64,000 nucleotides of DNA from Planctomycetota bacterium (lineage in GTDB: Bacteria > Planctomycetota > UBA1135), in assembly GCA_026421205.1 (NCBI GenBank), contig JAPKBM010000005.1, positions 25,754 through 89,753 of the forward strand. Direction: 5' to 3'. Under the pieces are notes generated by a model. That model was not told the origin of the DNA. It worked only from the letters and a program-made list of their open reading frames with translations, and did no database searches. The translations under genes were made by a program, and so were the position numbers. Positions 55,100 to 62,964 of this stretch are shown here, piece by piece; position 1 is the stretch's first letter, and every line of letters starts with the position of its first letter.

Positions 55100-58000
55100 T
55101 GAAAATGATGACACACTTTTTTCGCGCTCTCCTTCTTTTGCCCCTCATCCTTTTTGTGGGGTGCTTTGCAAAGGAAGTGGATAACCCATTTTCGGGTGAT
55201 TTTTCGGTTCAAACAGTCACCGTAGAAAACAATGATACTTGGCAGTTAAATCGCCCTATCGTTTTCATTTTTAATCACCCCATTGATCCAGCCAGTGTGA
55301 CTTTTGGGTCGGTGATTTTGAAACCAGTAAGTTCTGAGGTTCTGGCTTATCCCGTTACGGGCCAGTTTGAAGTCGGAGGAGAAGATGACCGTTCTCTGAC
55401 TTTTGTGCCAGCTTGCCCCACCAATGAGACCAACGACAATGGCGGTTTTATTCCTGGAGGCTATGAGTACCAGCTCATCATTCCGACCCTGCAAAACGGT
55501 TTGGGGGAAACGGTCCTCCGTGATCATGAAGGACGCCCTCTTTCTGTGGGCCTTACCCGGGTGTTTTTCACCCCTGTTCTTGAGGAGCCCCTATTTATTG
55601 ACACGGTGGTCGGCCCACCAAAGTTTATTGAAGCGGACCTATCGAAGAATATAGTTCCTTGGACCTCGCCCGAGGGGCTCAATCTTTTCACCTACCCGGA
55701 TTCGGATTTTGTGGTCGTTTTTGATCAACCGATTGACACTTCGGCATCAAATCTCAACACGGACCGGCTGTACATTCTTTTTTCTGAGACGGACGGGACC
55801 ACTTTTCCTGTGACGAATAAGATTTCTGGCGAGTGGCTTGTGATTGATAATTGTTCTGTTGTTGGTCCTAGTGTTCGTTTTCGTGCTTCTGGACCTCTTC
55901 CTCCCGACAGGGCCTTTCAGTTGGTGATGACCACCAGTTTTGAAGATTTATCTGGAGAGCGCAATAACGTGAACCAGACAGAAGAGGACTCCCGTGCTAC
56001 GCCAACTTCTCTTACCGACATTTTTTCGGACACACAAACTTGGGCCTCCACGGTTGCTTTTGATGAATTTCAAGAGGACTTTGAAAACACACTGAATATT
56101 GATTTGACCGCCGGTGTGCAAACTCCTTTGGTGGATTTTGGCAATGGATTTGTTCAGGCCTCGTTTGACTTCCCCTACTCCGGTGAGATTGACCCTTTGA
56201 CGGATAATTTGGTCGTCTCCAGCGGAGATTTCCACGTATTAGGCACCAACGGAAATTTTTCATATCAAGACTCTGATGGAAGCTTCTTTACTTTGGTTGA
56301 TGGCCTGCTCAAGGTTCATAATTTGACGATTGCAGCAGGCGGAACTCTAAAAGGTGAGGGGACCAACCCCCTTATTGTCTACGCAACGGGAACGGTCACA
56401 ATTGCAGGTACCTTAGATGCGGGCGGGAATGATGCCCAAAGCCCTGCGCCCTTGGGCCACCCGGAGATTGTTGAAGCGGGCGCCTTGGGGCATTGTGGTG
56501 GAGGAAATGGTGGATCCGCTTCTCAAGAAACAGATAAAGAAACTCTTCAAGCAGAAAATGGCCAAGGGGCCTTTGGTGCTTCTTCTGGAGGAGGTATTGG
56601 CGGAGAGGGTGGCGTTCAGCAAATCCAAGGGGTGATGGATTTGTTCACTCCGGTCGGAGAGGGCGAAACTTGGGACGGCATGTCTTTGGTTGGGAGTGGC
56701 AATATGAACTATCTACTTGCTGCAGGCGGTGGAGGTGGAGCTTTTGCTTTGACCCAGAACCAGGCGGTTCAATGGGCCCGCTGGTCGGACAGCCAAAGCC
56801 TTTTTGTCTGGGACAATGGATTCTCTGTTCTTTATGATGACCATGGCCCGGATAATCGCCCAGATCTTCACCTAACGCTGGATTTGACTCAGCCGGAATT
56901 CCAAGGCGCTGAAGCCGGACTAAGAGGAAGTTCGTACGATTCGGACAACCCTTTCCATAACACGGCAAATGAGACTGCTGGCGGACCTGTTCCCGCGGGT
57001 GTTTACGGGATGAAAGACGGCATTATGGATCAGCTCGCAGAGGATCAAGCCAGTGGCTGGGACCCTTCTCCTGATGCGGGTGTCTCCACCTTTAATCCAG
57101 GGCACTCTTCTGATGGCCCCGATGGTGGATCTGGTGGTTCATCTCCTTTTCAAGATGGGCTCGCTAACGATTACTGGGGGAAACGGGTTTCCACAACCGG
57201 TGCGGTTGTGGACGGAGAGCTGACCATGGCTTGGGCTGGTGGCGGCGGAGGTGGAGGGGGCGATCTTTCAGTTGTGGAGAGAGAGATTTGGGATAGCAAT
57301 GTGAATGGCATATTTGATGCGCCTGACGAACTTTTCCCTATGATGACAAATTTCCCTGACCCGGATTTTCCGGCCATGTCGGGTTTCCCTTACGGGTGGA
57401 CCCGGGCCTACTTCAAGGGCGCTGCAGGCGGCGGCGGCGGCGGACAACTCCTACTTTTTGCCCTCGGTGAGATTGTTCTTGCAGACACCACGGTGCTCAA
57501 AGTGAATGGTGGCTGTGGCGCAGGAGGAGAACATGCTTTATTTGCCTATAACCAAGTTTCCGGCTCTGGTGGCGGTGCTGGGGGGCATATGGTCTTGCAC
57601 TCCAATACTGGACTGAATCTTGAAAACATTTCGGTGGGAACTCCCGCCGATATTGCGGAATTCCTAACTTATGACTTCCCCTTGATGCAAGCCATTGGTG
57701 GTCGGCGAGGGTGGTCGGCAACGTCATTGGGAATGACAGGAACGCACGCTACATCTGGAGACGGCAATTCGGATTATATGGCCGGTCGTGGAGGTGCTGG
57801 AGCAAACGGCGTGATTCAAATTCACGTGCCGAATCCAGGAGCGGATATCTCTTTTCATCCCAATGTTGCAGCCGGGATTGCAGCCTACGTAGCTGACGGG
57901 GGGGGGACTTCGGATTATGTCAACACAGATAGAATGGAACAGGTCTTGGGCGTTTTTTCTAGCCCATCTCCTGTTGTCTGTGTTCCTTTCTTTGATTCTG

Positions 58001-58746
58001 AGTCGATGCTTCAGAGTAACTGGCTGGATTCAGGCACGGCACTTCTTCGTCGATCTGACGCAGTTGCCCCGGAGTTCTATCCAAGATGGTCGGGGCAGAA
58101 TATTTCCATGGCCGGTCTCGACGGGGATGGCCGCGTGACCAAATCTGGGGCCAACATAGCAGTTGGGACCATGGTTGCCTTTGGATCAAGCGGTACCACC
58201 GTGGATGCCTATGAGGTGCTTGTGCCCAATATTTCGACCAAACTCCAGGACCCATCTTTTGAGCCGTGCCTTGCTAATCCGCACATCCTCATTGGCTACG
58301 ACTACGTCACCGATCCAGGCACGCCTTTCGTTGCACAGTACTATGAGATCGCTGCAGCGACTTATGACGAAGCTACGGATACCATGACTTTGATCATAGG
58401 TTCTGAGGATGGCCCTATTCCTGGTGCAGGAGCTTCATGGGCCATTGCGCAAAAATTCTTCCGTTTTGATACAGCCGATGTCAAAGACACTCTTCCTGCT
58501 TTGGGGTATGCCAAGGTTGAATTTAGGGGTGCAGACGAATTGGGAGCAGATCCTACAACGGGAGTCTTTTGGTCGGGTCAAAATATTCCTGGCGTGCCCA
58601 CTGACTGGACCACGGACTTAGCAGATCTTGAAGGCAAGCGCTTCTTCCAGTACCGCATTAGTTTTGACATCGCAGAATCCGGCGGTCTTTCCGCCTCTTC
58701 GCCGCGGCCCAAACTGAAGTACTTCAAAATTCCGTACGGCTGGTAA
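55099..58746 (+). CDS. Large glycine-rich surface lipoprotein LP3
   Basis: 1215 residues from ATG 55099; the track's TTG 55084 lies inside LP2. Lipobox LFVGC near residue 22. Big_5-like IVFIFNHPIDPASVTFGSVILKP near the start. The middle has beta-helix-like text (VHNLTIAAGGTLKGEGTNPLIVYATGTVTIAGTLDAGG). Several Gly runs follow (AAGGGGGAF, AGGGGGGGGDL, AAGGGGGGQLL). Calcium-loop-like stretches are DSNVNGIFDAPDE and LDGDGRV. The C-terminal module (DPTTG, WTTDLADLEG, FFQYRISF) is shared with LP1 and LP2. Probably a surface or adhesin-like protein; no enzyme motif recognised. Confidence 0.7.
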   Translation: MKMMTHFFRALLLLPLILFVGCFAKEVDNPFSGDFSVQTVTVENNDTWQLNRPIVFIFNHPIDPASVTFGSVILKPVSSEVLAYPVTGQFEVGGEDDRSLTFVPACPTNETNDNGGFIPGGYEYQLIIPTLQNGLGETVLRDHEGRPLSVGLTRVFFTPVLEEPLFIDTVVGPPKFIEADLSKNIVPWTSPEGLNLFTYPDSDFVVVFDQPIDTSASNLNTDRLYILFSETDGTTFPVTNKISGEWLVIDNCSVVGPSVRFRASGPLPPDRAFQLVMTTSFEDLSGERNNVNQTEEDSRATPTSLTDIFSDTQTWASTVAFDEFQEDFENTLNIDLTAGVQTPLVDFGNGFVQASFDFPYSGEIDPLTDNLVVSSGDFHVLGTNGNFSYQDSDGSFFTLVDGLLKVHNLTIAAGGTLKGEGTNPLIVYATGTVTIAGTLDAGGNDAQSPAPLGHPEIVEAGALGHCGGGNGGSASQETDKETLQAENGQGAFGASSGGGIGGEGGVQQIQGVMDLFTPVGEGETWDGMSLVGSGNMNYLLAAGGGGGAFALTQNQAVQWARWSDSQSLFVWDNGFSVLYDDHGPDNRPDLHLTLDLTQPEFQGAEAGLRGSSYDSDNPFHNTANETAGGPVPAGVYGMKDGIMDQLAEDQASGWDPSPDAGVSTFNPGHSSDGPDGGSGGSSPFQDGLANDYWGKRVSTTGAVVDGELTMAWAGGGGGGGGDLSVVEREIWDSNVNGIFDAPDELFPMMTNFPDPDFPAMSGFPYGWTRAYFKGAAGGGGGGQLLLFALGEIVLADTTVLKVNGGCGAGGEHALFAYNQVSGSGGGAGGHMVLHSNTGLNLENISVGTPADIAEFLTYDFPLMQAIGGRRGWSATSLGMTGTHATSGDGNSDYMAGRGGAGANGVIQIHVPNPGADISFHPNVAAGIAAYVADGGGTSDYVNTDRMEQVLGVFSSPSPVVCVPFFDSESMLQSNWLDSGTALLRRSDAVAPEFYPRWSGQNISMAGLDGDGRVTKSGANIAVGTMVAFGSSGTTVDAYEVLVPNISTKLQDPSFEPCLANPHILIGYDYVTDPGTPFVAQYYEIAAATYDEATDTMTLIIGSEDGPIPGAGASWAIAQKFFRFDTADVKDTLPALGYAKVEFRGADELGADPTTGVFWSGQNIPGVPTDWTTDLADLEGKRFFQYRISFDIAESGGLSASSPRPKLKYFKIPYGW

Positions 58747-58791
58747 TCTGTTCCCTTGATTTCCGGCCCCGCGTAGACGCACAATACCAAG

Positions 58792-59778
58792 ATGGATTGG
58801 TGGAGCGTACTACGTGGGGCCGAACTTCTGTATGGGGGGCTTCTCCTCCTTTTAGGAGGCATTGCCGGCTCCTTTGCATCGGCGGCTATTTACCGCATTC
58901 CGGCGGAAGACCTCAGCCTCATTCGTCCAGCCCGTTCTTTCTGCCCATCCTGCAAGCACACACTGAGCTGGTTCGACAACATCCCTTTCTTTGGCTGGAT
59001 CCTTCTCAGGGGTCGATGTCGCTATTGCGGCGTCACTTTCGGCGCGGCTTACTTGATTCATGAGATTGGCCTTGCGGTACTTTTTTATCATGCAGGGTAT
59101 TCTTGGGCGGGCGAACAGGGGCCCCTTGCGCTCGGCCTTTTTCTCATCACCCTCACAGCGCTCTGGATTGCCGCCACAATCGATTTCAAGCATTTCATCC
59201 TTCCAGACGGGATCACTCTTGGGGGCATTGTTTTTGGCCTTGCTGTAGCCTTCTTGGAGCCTTCGTTTCAGATGGGGCTTGGTACTTCGGAATTACCCTG
59301 GGGGGTCAGCTGGCTGGGCCTGACTCTTGAAAATACCCCTCAAAAAGTGGCATTCGCCTCTTCTTTCCTCGGCGCAGGAATTTCTTTCCTTTTGCTATTT
59401 GGAATCAGGACTCTGTTTCGCTACATTCTAGGGCAGGAAGCCCTCGGCCTTGGGGATGTCAAATACCTCACCGCAGTGGGCGCCCTTCTCGGACTGGAAG
59501 GTGCCATCTGGACCTTCTTCGTCGGCGTTCTCGTCGGCGCCATTTTTGGTCTTTTAAACATTATTCGCATGATTTGCCTCATCGCATCCCGACGCCGTCG
59601 GCGAAATCGGTGGGCAAATTGGCGACTTACCGTCTTTCGAGGTTGGTGGTTGGGCCGTGTCATCCCTTTTGGTCCCCCCCTCATTCTCGGAACAGGCCTG
59701 GTCCTTTTTGCGCAAGACAGTCTTCGGACGTTTTTCCTTCAGACTTGGCCTCGTCTCATCCAAGATTTCCTCACATAG
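58792..59778 (+). CDS. Prepilin peptidase (A24 family, GspO/PilD)
   Basis: 328 residues with about eight membrane segments. Cleaves and N-methylates type IV prepilins and pseudopilins. Start GSFASAAIYRIP (family GSFxNVxIYRxP), zinc pair CPSCKHTLSWFDNIPFFGWILLRGRCRYCG, first catalytic Asp in ATIDFKHFILPDGIT, and second in LGLGDVKYLTAVGALLG. A basic loop (SRRRRRNRW) precedes the last segment. The pilin-like gene 1 kb downstream is a plausible substrate, and the GspC-like protein may be in the same pathway. Confidence 0.93.
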   Translation: MDWWSVLRGAELLYGGLLLLLGGIAGSFASAAIYRIPAEDLSLIRPARSFCPSCKHTLSWFDNIPFFGWILLRGRCRYCGVTFGAAYLIHEIGLAVLFYHAGYSWAGEQGPLALGLFLITLTALWIAATIDFKHFILPDGITLGGIVFGLAVAFLEPSFQMGLGTSELPWGVSWLGLTLENTPQKVAFASSFLGAGISFLLLFGIRTLFRYILGQEALGLGDVKYLTAVGALLGLEGAIWTFFVGVLVGAIFGLLNIIRMICLIASRRRRRNRWANWRLTVFRGWWLGRVIPFGPPLILGTGLVLFAQDSLRTFFLQTWPRLIQDFLT

Positions 59779-59803
59779 CCTTTTGGGCTCCCCTTGCAAA
59801 CTC

Positions 59804-60493
59804 ATGAATAAATTCGCTCTCATCCTCGCTGCCTCAGCTTTGGTACTTCCGGCCTGTCAGCCGGGATTCCAGAAGCAAATCCAAGAAGATTCGGACCGGC
59901 AACTTACCGCGTATCAATCGCAAACTCGCCAACTTCGCTCTGCCCGTGACTTGGCTCAGGCTGAAAATGCTTCCCTAGAGGAGCAACTTCAGTACGAGCA
60001 AAGTCGTGCTTCAGAATTGGAAGCCCGGGTTGCTTCCATGACTCAAACTATGGATGAGGCCGACGCCGAAGTTGAAGCACTTCGCGCACGTCTCTCTGGT
60101 ACGGGTGTGGACGTAGATCGTCGTGGTGGTTTTCTCGTGTTGAATCTTCCCTCGGCTTTGACCTTTAAGTCCGGCTCTGCTTCTCTTGTGAAAAAGGGAG
60201 AGGACAGTCTTGCCACAGTGGCTTCGGCCTTGACCAGTGATTACTCTGGACGCACCTTCTGGATTGAAGGCCATACAGATAATGACCCCATCAAAAAATC
60301 CAAGTGGGGCACAAACCTCCGTTTGTCCGTAGAACGCTCTATGGCTGTTGCAGATTACTTGACCCAAACCATGGGCATGGATTCCGCTTTTGTGCGCATT
60401 GCAGCGCACGGCCAGTTTACTCCAAAGGGTGATAACGGTACAAAAGATGGAAAAATTGCCAACCGCCGTGTTGAGATCTTAATTCTTGACTAG
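59804..60493 (+). CDS. Pal/OmpA-like peptidoglycan-associated lipoprotein
   Basis: 229 residues from ATG 59804; the longer track ORF is in the peptidase gene. Signal peptide with lipobox LPAC, a coiled coil from about residue 30 to 95 (LEEQLQYEQSRASELEARVASM), then an OmpA C-terminal domain with FKSGSASLVKKGEDSL, WIEGHTDNDPI and NRRVEILI. Anchors the outer envelope to peptidoglycan. Followed by a strong hairpin. Confidence 0.88.
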   Translation: MNKFALILAASALVLPACQPGFQKQIQEDSDRQLTAYQSQTRQLRSARDLAQAENASLEEQLQYEQSRASELEARVASMTQTMDEADAEVEALRARLSGTGVDVDRRGGFLVLNLPSALTFKSGSASLVKKGEDSLATVASALTSDYSGRTFWIEGHTDNDPIKKSKWGTNLRLSVERSMAVADYLTQTMGMDSAFVRIAAHGQFTPKGDNGTKDGKIANRRVEILILD

Positions 60494-60512
60494 GTGAAAG
60501 GCGTTACGATAG

Positions 60513-60552
60513 CGGGCTGTGGCATCGAAAGATGTTACGGCCCGTACTTTTT
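60513..60552 (+). terminator. Terminator with GAAA tetraloop after the OmpA-like gene
   Basis: A 14-bp stem, CGGGCTGTGGCATC paired with GATGTTACGGCCCG (three wobble pairs), closes a GNRA loop GAAA. TACTTTTT follows. Confidence 0.75.
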
Positions 60553-60588
60553 CCCCTGTACCATTCGTTCCCCCGCTTAGGAGAAGCC

Positions 60589-60817
60589 ATGTCCGCGCAA
60601 GACATTCATAATATTTCTTTTTTAGGCTACTACGATACTGGAAAAATCACTTTGTTGGAATCCGTTGCACATCATTTCGGGGCCATTCTTCGCCAAGGTG
60701 TCGTTACCGATGGCTTGAATAACCGTCGCGGTCAAATTTTGAGGATGGATACGGAGGGGGGAGTTTCAAGTAATCACAGCTCAAGTTCGATTGGCGAAGG
60801 AGCATGAAGAAGCTTAG
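60589..60817 (+). pseudogene. EF-G remnant: N-terminal P-loop region joined to domain V
   Basis: The first part reads like the start of an EF-G: SAQDIHNISFLGYYDTGKITL, with GHxDxGKTTL decayed to GYYDTGKITL, then FGAILRQGVVTDG. It passes directly into LNNRRGQILRMDTEGG, which is EF-G domain V. A one-base shift in the G-run at 60755-60763 then restores FQVITAQVRLA, the continuation of domain V. About 570 residues (the rest of G, domains II-IV and part of V) are missing. The fragment runs into the pilin start. It is not derived from the EF-G2-like gene at 15532, whose domain V reads differently. Confidence 0.72.
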
Positions 60818-61235
60818 CTTGCATTCCCAGCATGGGTTCACCTTGCTTGACTTGGTCTTGACGGCAGCAATTCTTTCTGTTGTTGCAGGTCTTGCCTTCC
60901 CATCATTCTACGAGCCGCGGCGTTTAGAAAATGAGGCCTGTGCAGAGGACTTATTGCAAATGATTGCCTCCGTAGAACAGATTTGGATGAATGAGAAACA
61001 GGCCTTTGTGACTTTCCCTCGGTTGTCAGAACCTTTTGATATTTCCCGTTCCGTGTCGTATCCGCTTTTGCCTTTTTTCTTTCCCAACAATCACGGAGAA
61101 TTCCGGTACGGGGGCTACTTGTTTTCGATGGAAGTTCAAGAAAATGGCCTTGACTTTTTCGCGCATCCTGTGCTTTCGGGTTATTCTGGGACGAAAGAGT
61201 TTCAGGTGTCCGTGTCTACTTCTATGCCCGAATGA
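60804..61235 (+). CDS. Type IV pilin/pseudopilin-like protein
   Basis: 143 residues. Class III signal peptide: short basic leader MKKLSLHSQHG, then FTLLDLVLTAAILSVVAGLAFPSF. Cleavage by prepilin peptidase is expected after Gly11. Position +5 is Asp instead of the near-invariant Glu. The globular part is short and has no recognised domain; one Cys only, so no C-terminal disulfide loop. GAAGGAGC precedes the start. The 3' end overlaps convergent tatD by 34 bases. Confidence 0.75.
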   Translation: MKKLSLHSQHGFTLLDLVLTAAILSVVAGLAFPSFYEPRRLENEACAEDLLQMIASVEQIWMNEKQAFVTFPRLSEPFDISRSVSYPLLPFFFPNNHGEFRYGGYLFSMEVQENGLDFFAHPVLSGYSGTKEFQVSVSTSMPE

Positions 61236-62008
61236 AATGAAATTTCAAATGCTTCGCATGTATTTTGATAAGTGATTTCAGCAAGATCAATCGGTGACAT
61301 CTTGCGAATTTCGGCAAGTGCCTGAAGCGTATGCGGTAAAAACGCAGGCTCATTTCTCTTTCCACGTTTAGGCTGTGGCGCAAGAAAGGGAGCGTCCGTT
61401 TCAAGGAGAAGTCGGTGTTCCGGTACGAGTTGGGCAGATTGTCGGATGGCGTCGGACTTCGGGTATGTGAGGTTTCCTGCAAACGAGACCCAGACCCCCA
61501 AATCAAGAAAAGGTTTGAGCTCATCGGGTGAACCAGACCAACAGTGCATGATGCAACGTTCCGGATTGCCGTGGTTTTTTAGAATGGCAAGGGTTGCGTC
61601 CGCCGCATCTCTGCAGTGAATTACGGTAGATAAATCCCATTCTTTTGCAAGCTCTAGCTGAAAAGTAAACCCTTCTTCCTGGACTTCTCTGGTTGTGTGC
61701 TCCCGAAAAAAATCCATCCCCGTTTCACCGACGGCCACCCAGCTGGTTTCTTTTGCCAGGGAATTTAAAGTCTGGAGTCTCGCCGCAAGTTCGCTTCCGT
61801 CTCCGAGATCATTGGGGTGGATTCCAAAAGTAGGGTGTACTTGAGGGAATATATCTGCAAGTGCTTTGCATTCAAGAGCGTTCTTTTCATCGACAGCCAC
61901 ACAGATGAATTGCTCCACTTGATTTGCGTGCGCTTGTTGAAGCCATTCCTCCACCGGATACTGGTCGTCGGCCCAAGTGAGATGGCAGTGCGAGTCAAAG
62001 AGTTTCAT
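61202..62008 (-). CDS. tatD: TatD-family metal-dependent hydrolase/DNase
   Basis: 268 residues. Metal-binding set: SHCHL (His7, His9), VGETGMDF (Glu), VIHCRDA (His), MHCWSG (His), LETDAPFLAP (Asp). Also FGIHPND. TatD proteins are 3'-5' exonucleases involved in DNA repair or RNA turnover. Its start overlaps the end of the upstream minus-strand gene (ATGA), so the two form an operon. Confidence 0.93.
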   Translation of the reverse strand: MKLFDSHCHLTWADDQYPVEEWLQQAHANQVEQFICVAVDEKNALECKALADIFPQVHPTFGIHPNDLGDGSELAARLQTLNSLAKETSWVAVGETGMDFFREHTTREVQEEGFTFQLELAKEWDLSTVIHCRDAADATLAILKNHGNPERCIMHCWSGSPDELKPFLDLGVWVSFAGNLTYPKSDAIRQSAQLVPEHRLLLETDAPFLAPQPKRGKRNEPAFLPHTLQALAEIRKMSPIDLAEITYQNTCEAFEISFHSGIEVDTDT

Positions 62009-62913
62009 CGAGGGCGGTCCGGGGAGCTTGGGCCAGGGGGGAGTTTGGGGAGGCCTTCCTCTTTACGAAGAAATCGGAAGAACTCATAGAGAATCGGTTC
62101 CGACTCGGCATTGGGGACACGGGTCATGAGGAATCGATGACCCAGTTTCGGGTCTAGCTTGAGGGCTGCGTGGAAGGCCTCTTTTTTAATATTGAGGTCA
62201 TCCGTCTCACTGAGGAAAATGCTTGCCATATGCTGGGCGGCTGCCTTATTTTTCGTTTTAATCAGTTTTTGAATGGCAATACGTCGTGTCCAGGTGTCTT
62301 GTCCACTATGTTTTGCGCAACGGAGGAGGAATTCTGCTACGAAGGGACTGGAGGTTGGCGGAAGAATTTCCTGCAAATATCGGGGGCGGATTTGCTCATT
62401 CCCCCGGGTTTTTTCGGCAAAGAAAAGGCGGTTTGCGCGGGCAATAGCAATTCCTGGAGCATTGGCCCAAAGGATTTGATGCGCTTTGAGGCGCAGATCA
62501 GTTTGTGTATTCCGGTCGTCGAGTGAGTCCGCAAGGGTAACGCCTTGATTCGAGAGAAACGGGCCAGAGATGCTGAGGAGAGCCGTGGCCGTAAGCGGGG
62601 AAGCGTGTTGCCGTTTTTCAATCCAGGTTACCCATGGAAGTTCAGGCGCAAGAGGGAGCAGGGAAAGGGCTTTTGCCATCCGCTCGATTTCTTCCTTCGC
62701 CTGTCGACCTTCTGCGGCAGTCAGGGGCTGATTAAGACGAGATTCTGCAGCCTCGGCGCGGGCCAGGAGGGCCTCAGGACCTTTTAATGCTCCTAAGTCC
62801 AATGCTTCTAGGACCTCTGCCGTGAGGGGCGCAGAAGGGGCCGGAGTGCATCTTGTTTGAAGAATGAGAAAACTCAAACTCAAGCTAAAAATAACCGGAA
62901 GGATGGTGTGCAT
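62005..62913 (-). CDS. Exported helical-repeat-like protein, function unknown
   Basis: 302 residues. N-terminal signal peptide (ILPVIFSLSLSFLILQ) followed by TRC; the Cys is not in a good lipobox, so a periplasmic or lipid-anchored fate is undecided. The body is mostly Leu/Ala-rich helices (RRIAIQKLIKTKNKAAAQHMASIFL, IKKEAFHAALKLDPKLG), suggesting HEAT-like repeats. The C-terminus is Pro-rich (LPPGPSSPDRPR). I do not recognise the family. Coupled to tatD; divergent from the last lipoprotein gene. Confidence 0.6.
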   Translation of the reverse strand: MHTILPVIFSLSLSFLILQTRCTPAPSAPLTAEVLEALDLGALKGPEALLARAEAAESRLNQPLTAAEGRQAKEEIERMAKALSLLPLAPELPWVTWIEKRQHASPLTATALLSISGPFLSNQGVTLADSLDDRNTQTDLRLKAHQILWANAPGIAIARANRLFFAEKTRGNEQIRPRYLQEILPPTSSPFVAEFLLRCAKHSGQDTWTRRIAIQKLIKTKNKAAAQHMASIFLSETDDLNIKKEAFHAALKLDPKLGHRFLMTRVPNAESEPILYEFFRFLRKEEGLPKLPPGPSSPDRPR

Positions 62914-62964
62914 GAATGCAGAGGAATGGAGAGGTTTGCTAGACTGGAGGGGAGTGATGACTCC

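Noticed and set aside
60486-60510. TTGACT and TACGAT after the OmpA-like gene as a promoter
   Set aside because: The spacer is only 13 bases, and the region is better explained as the end of pal followed by its terminator.
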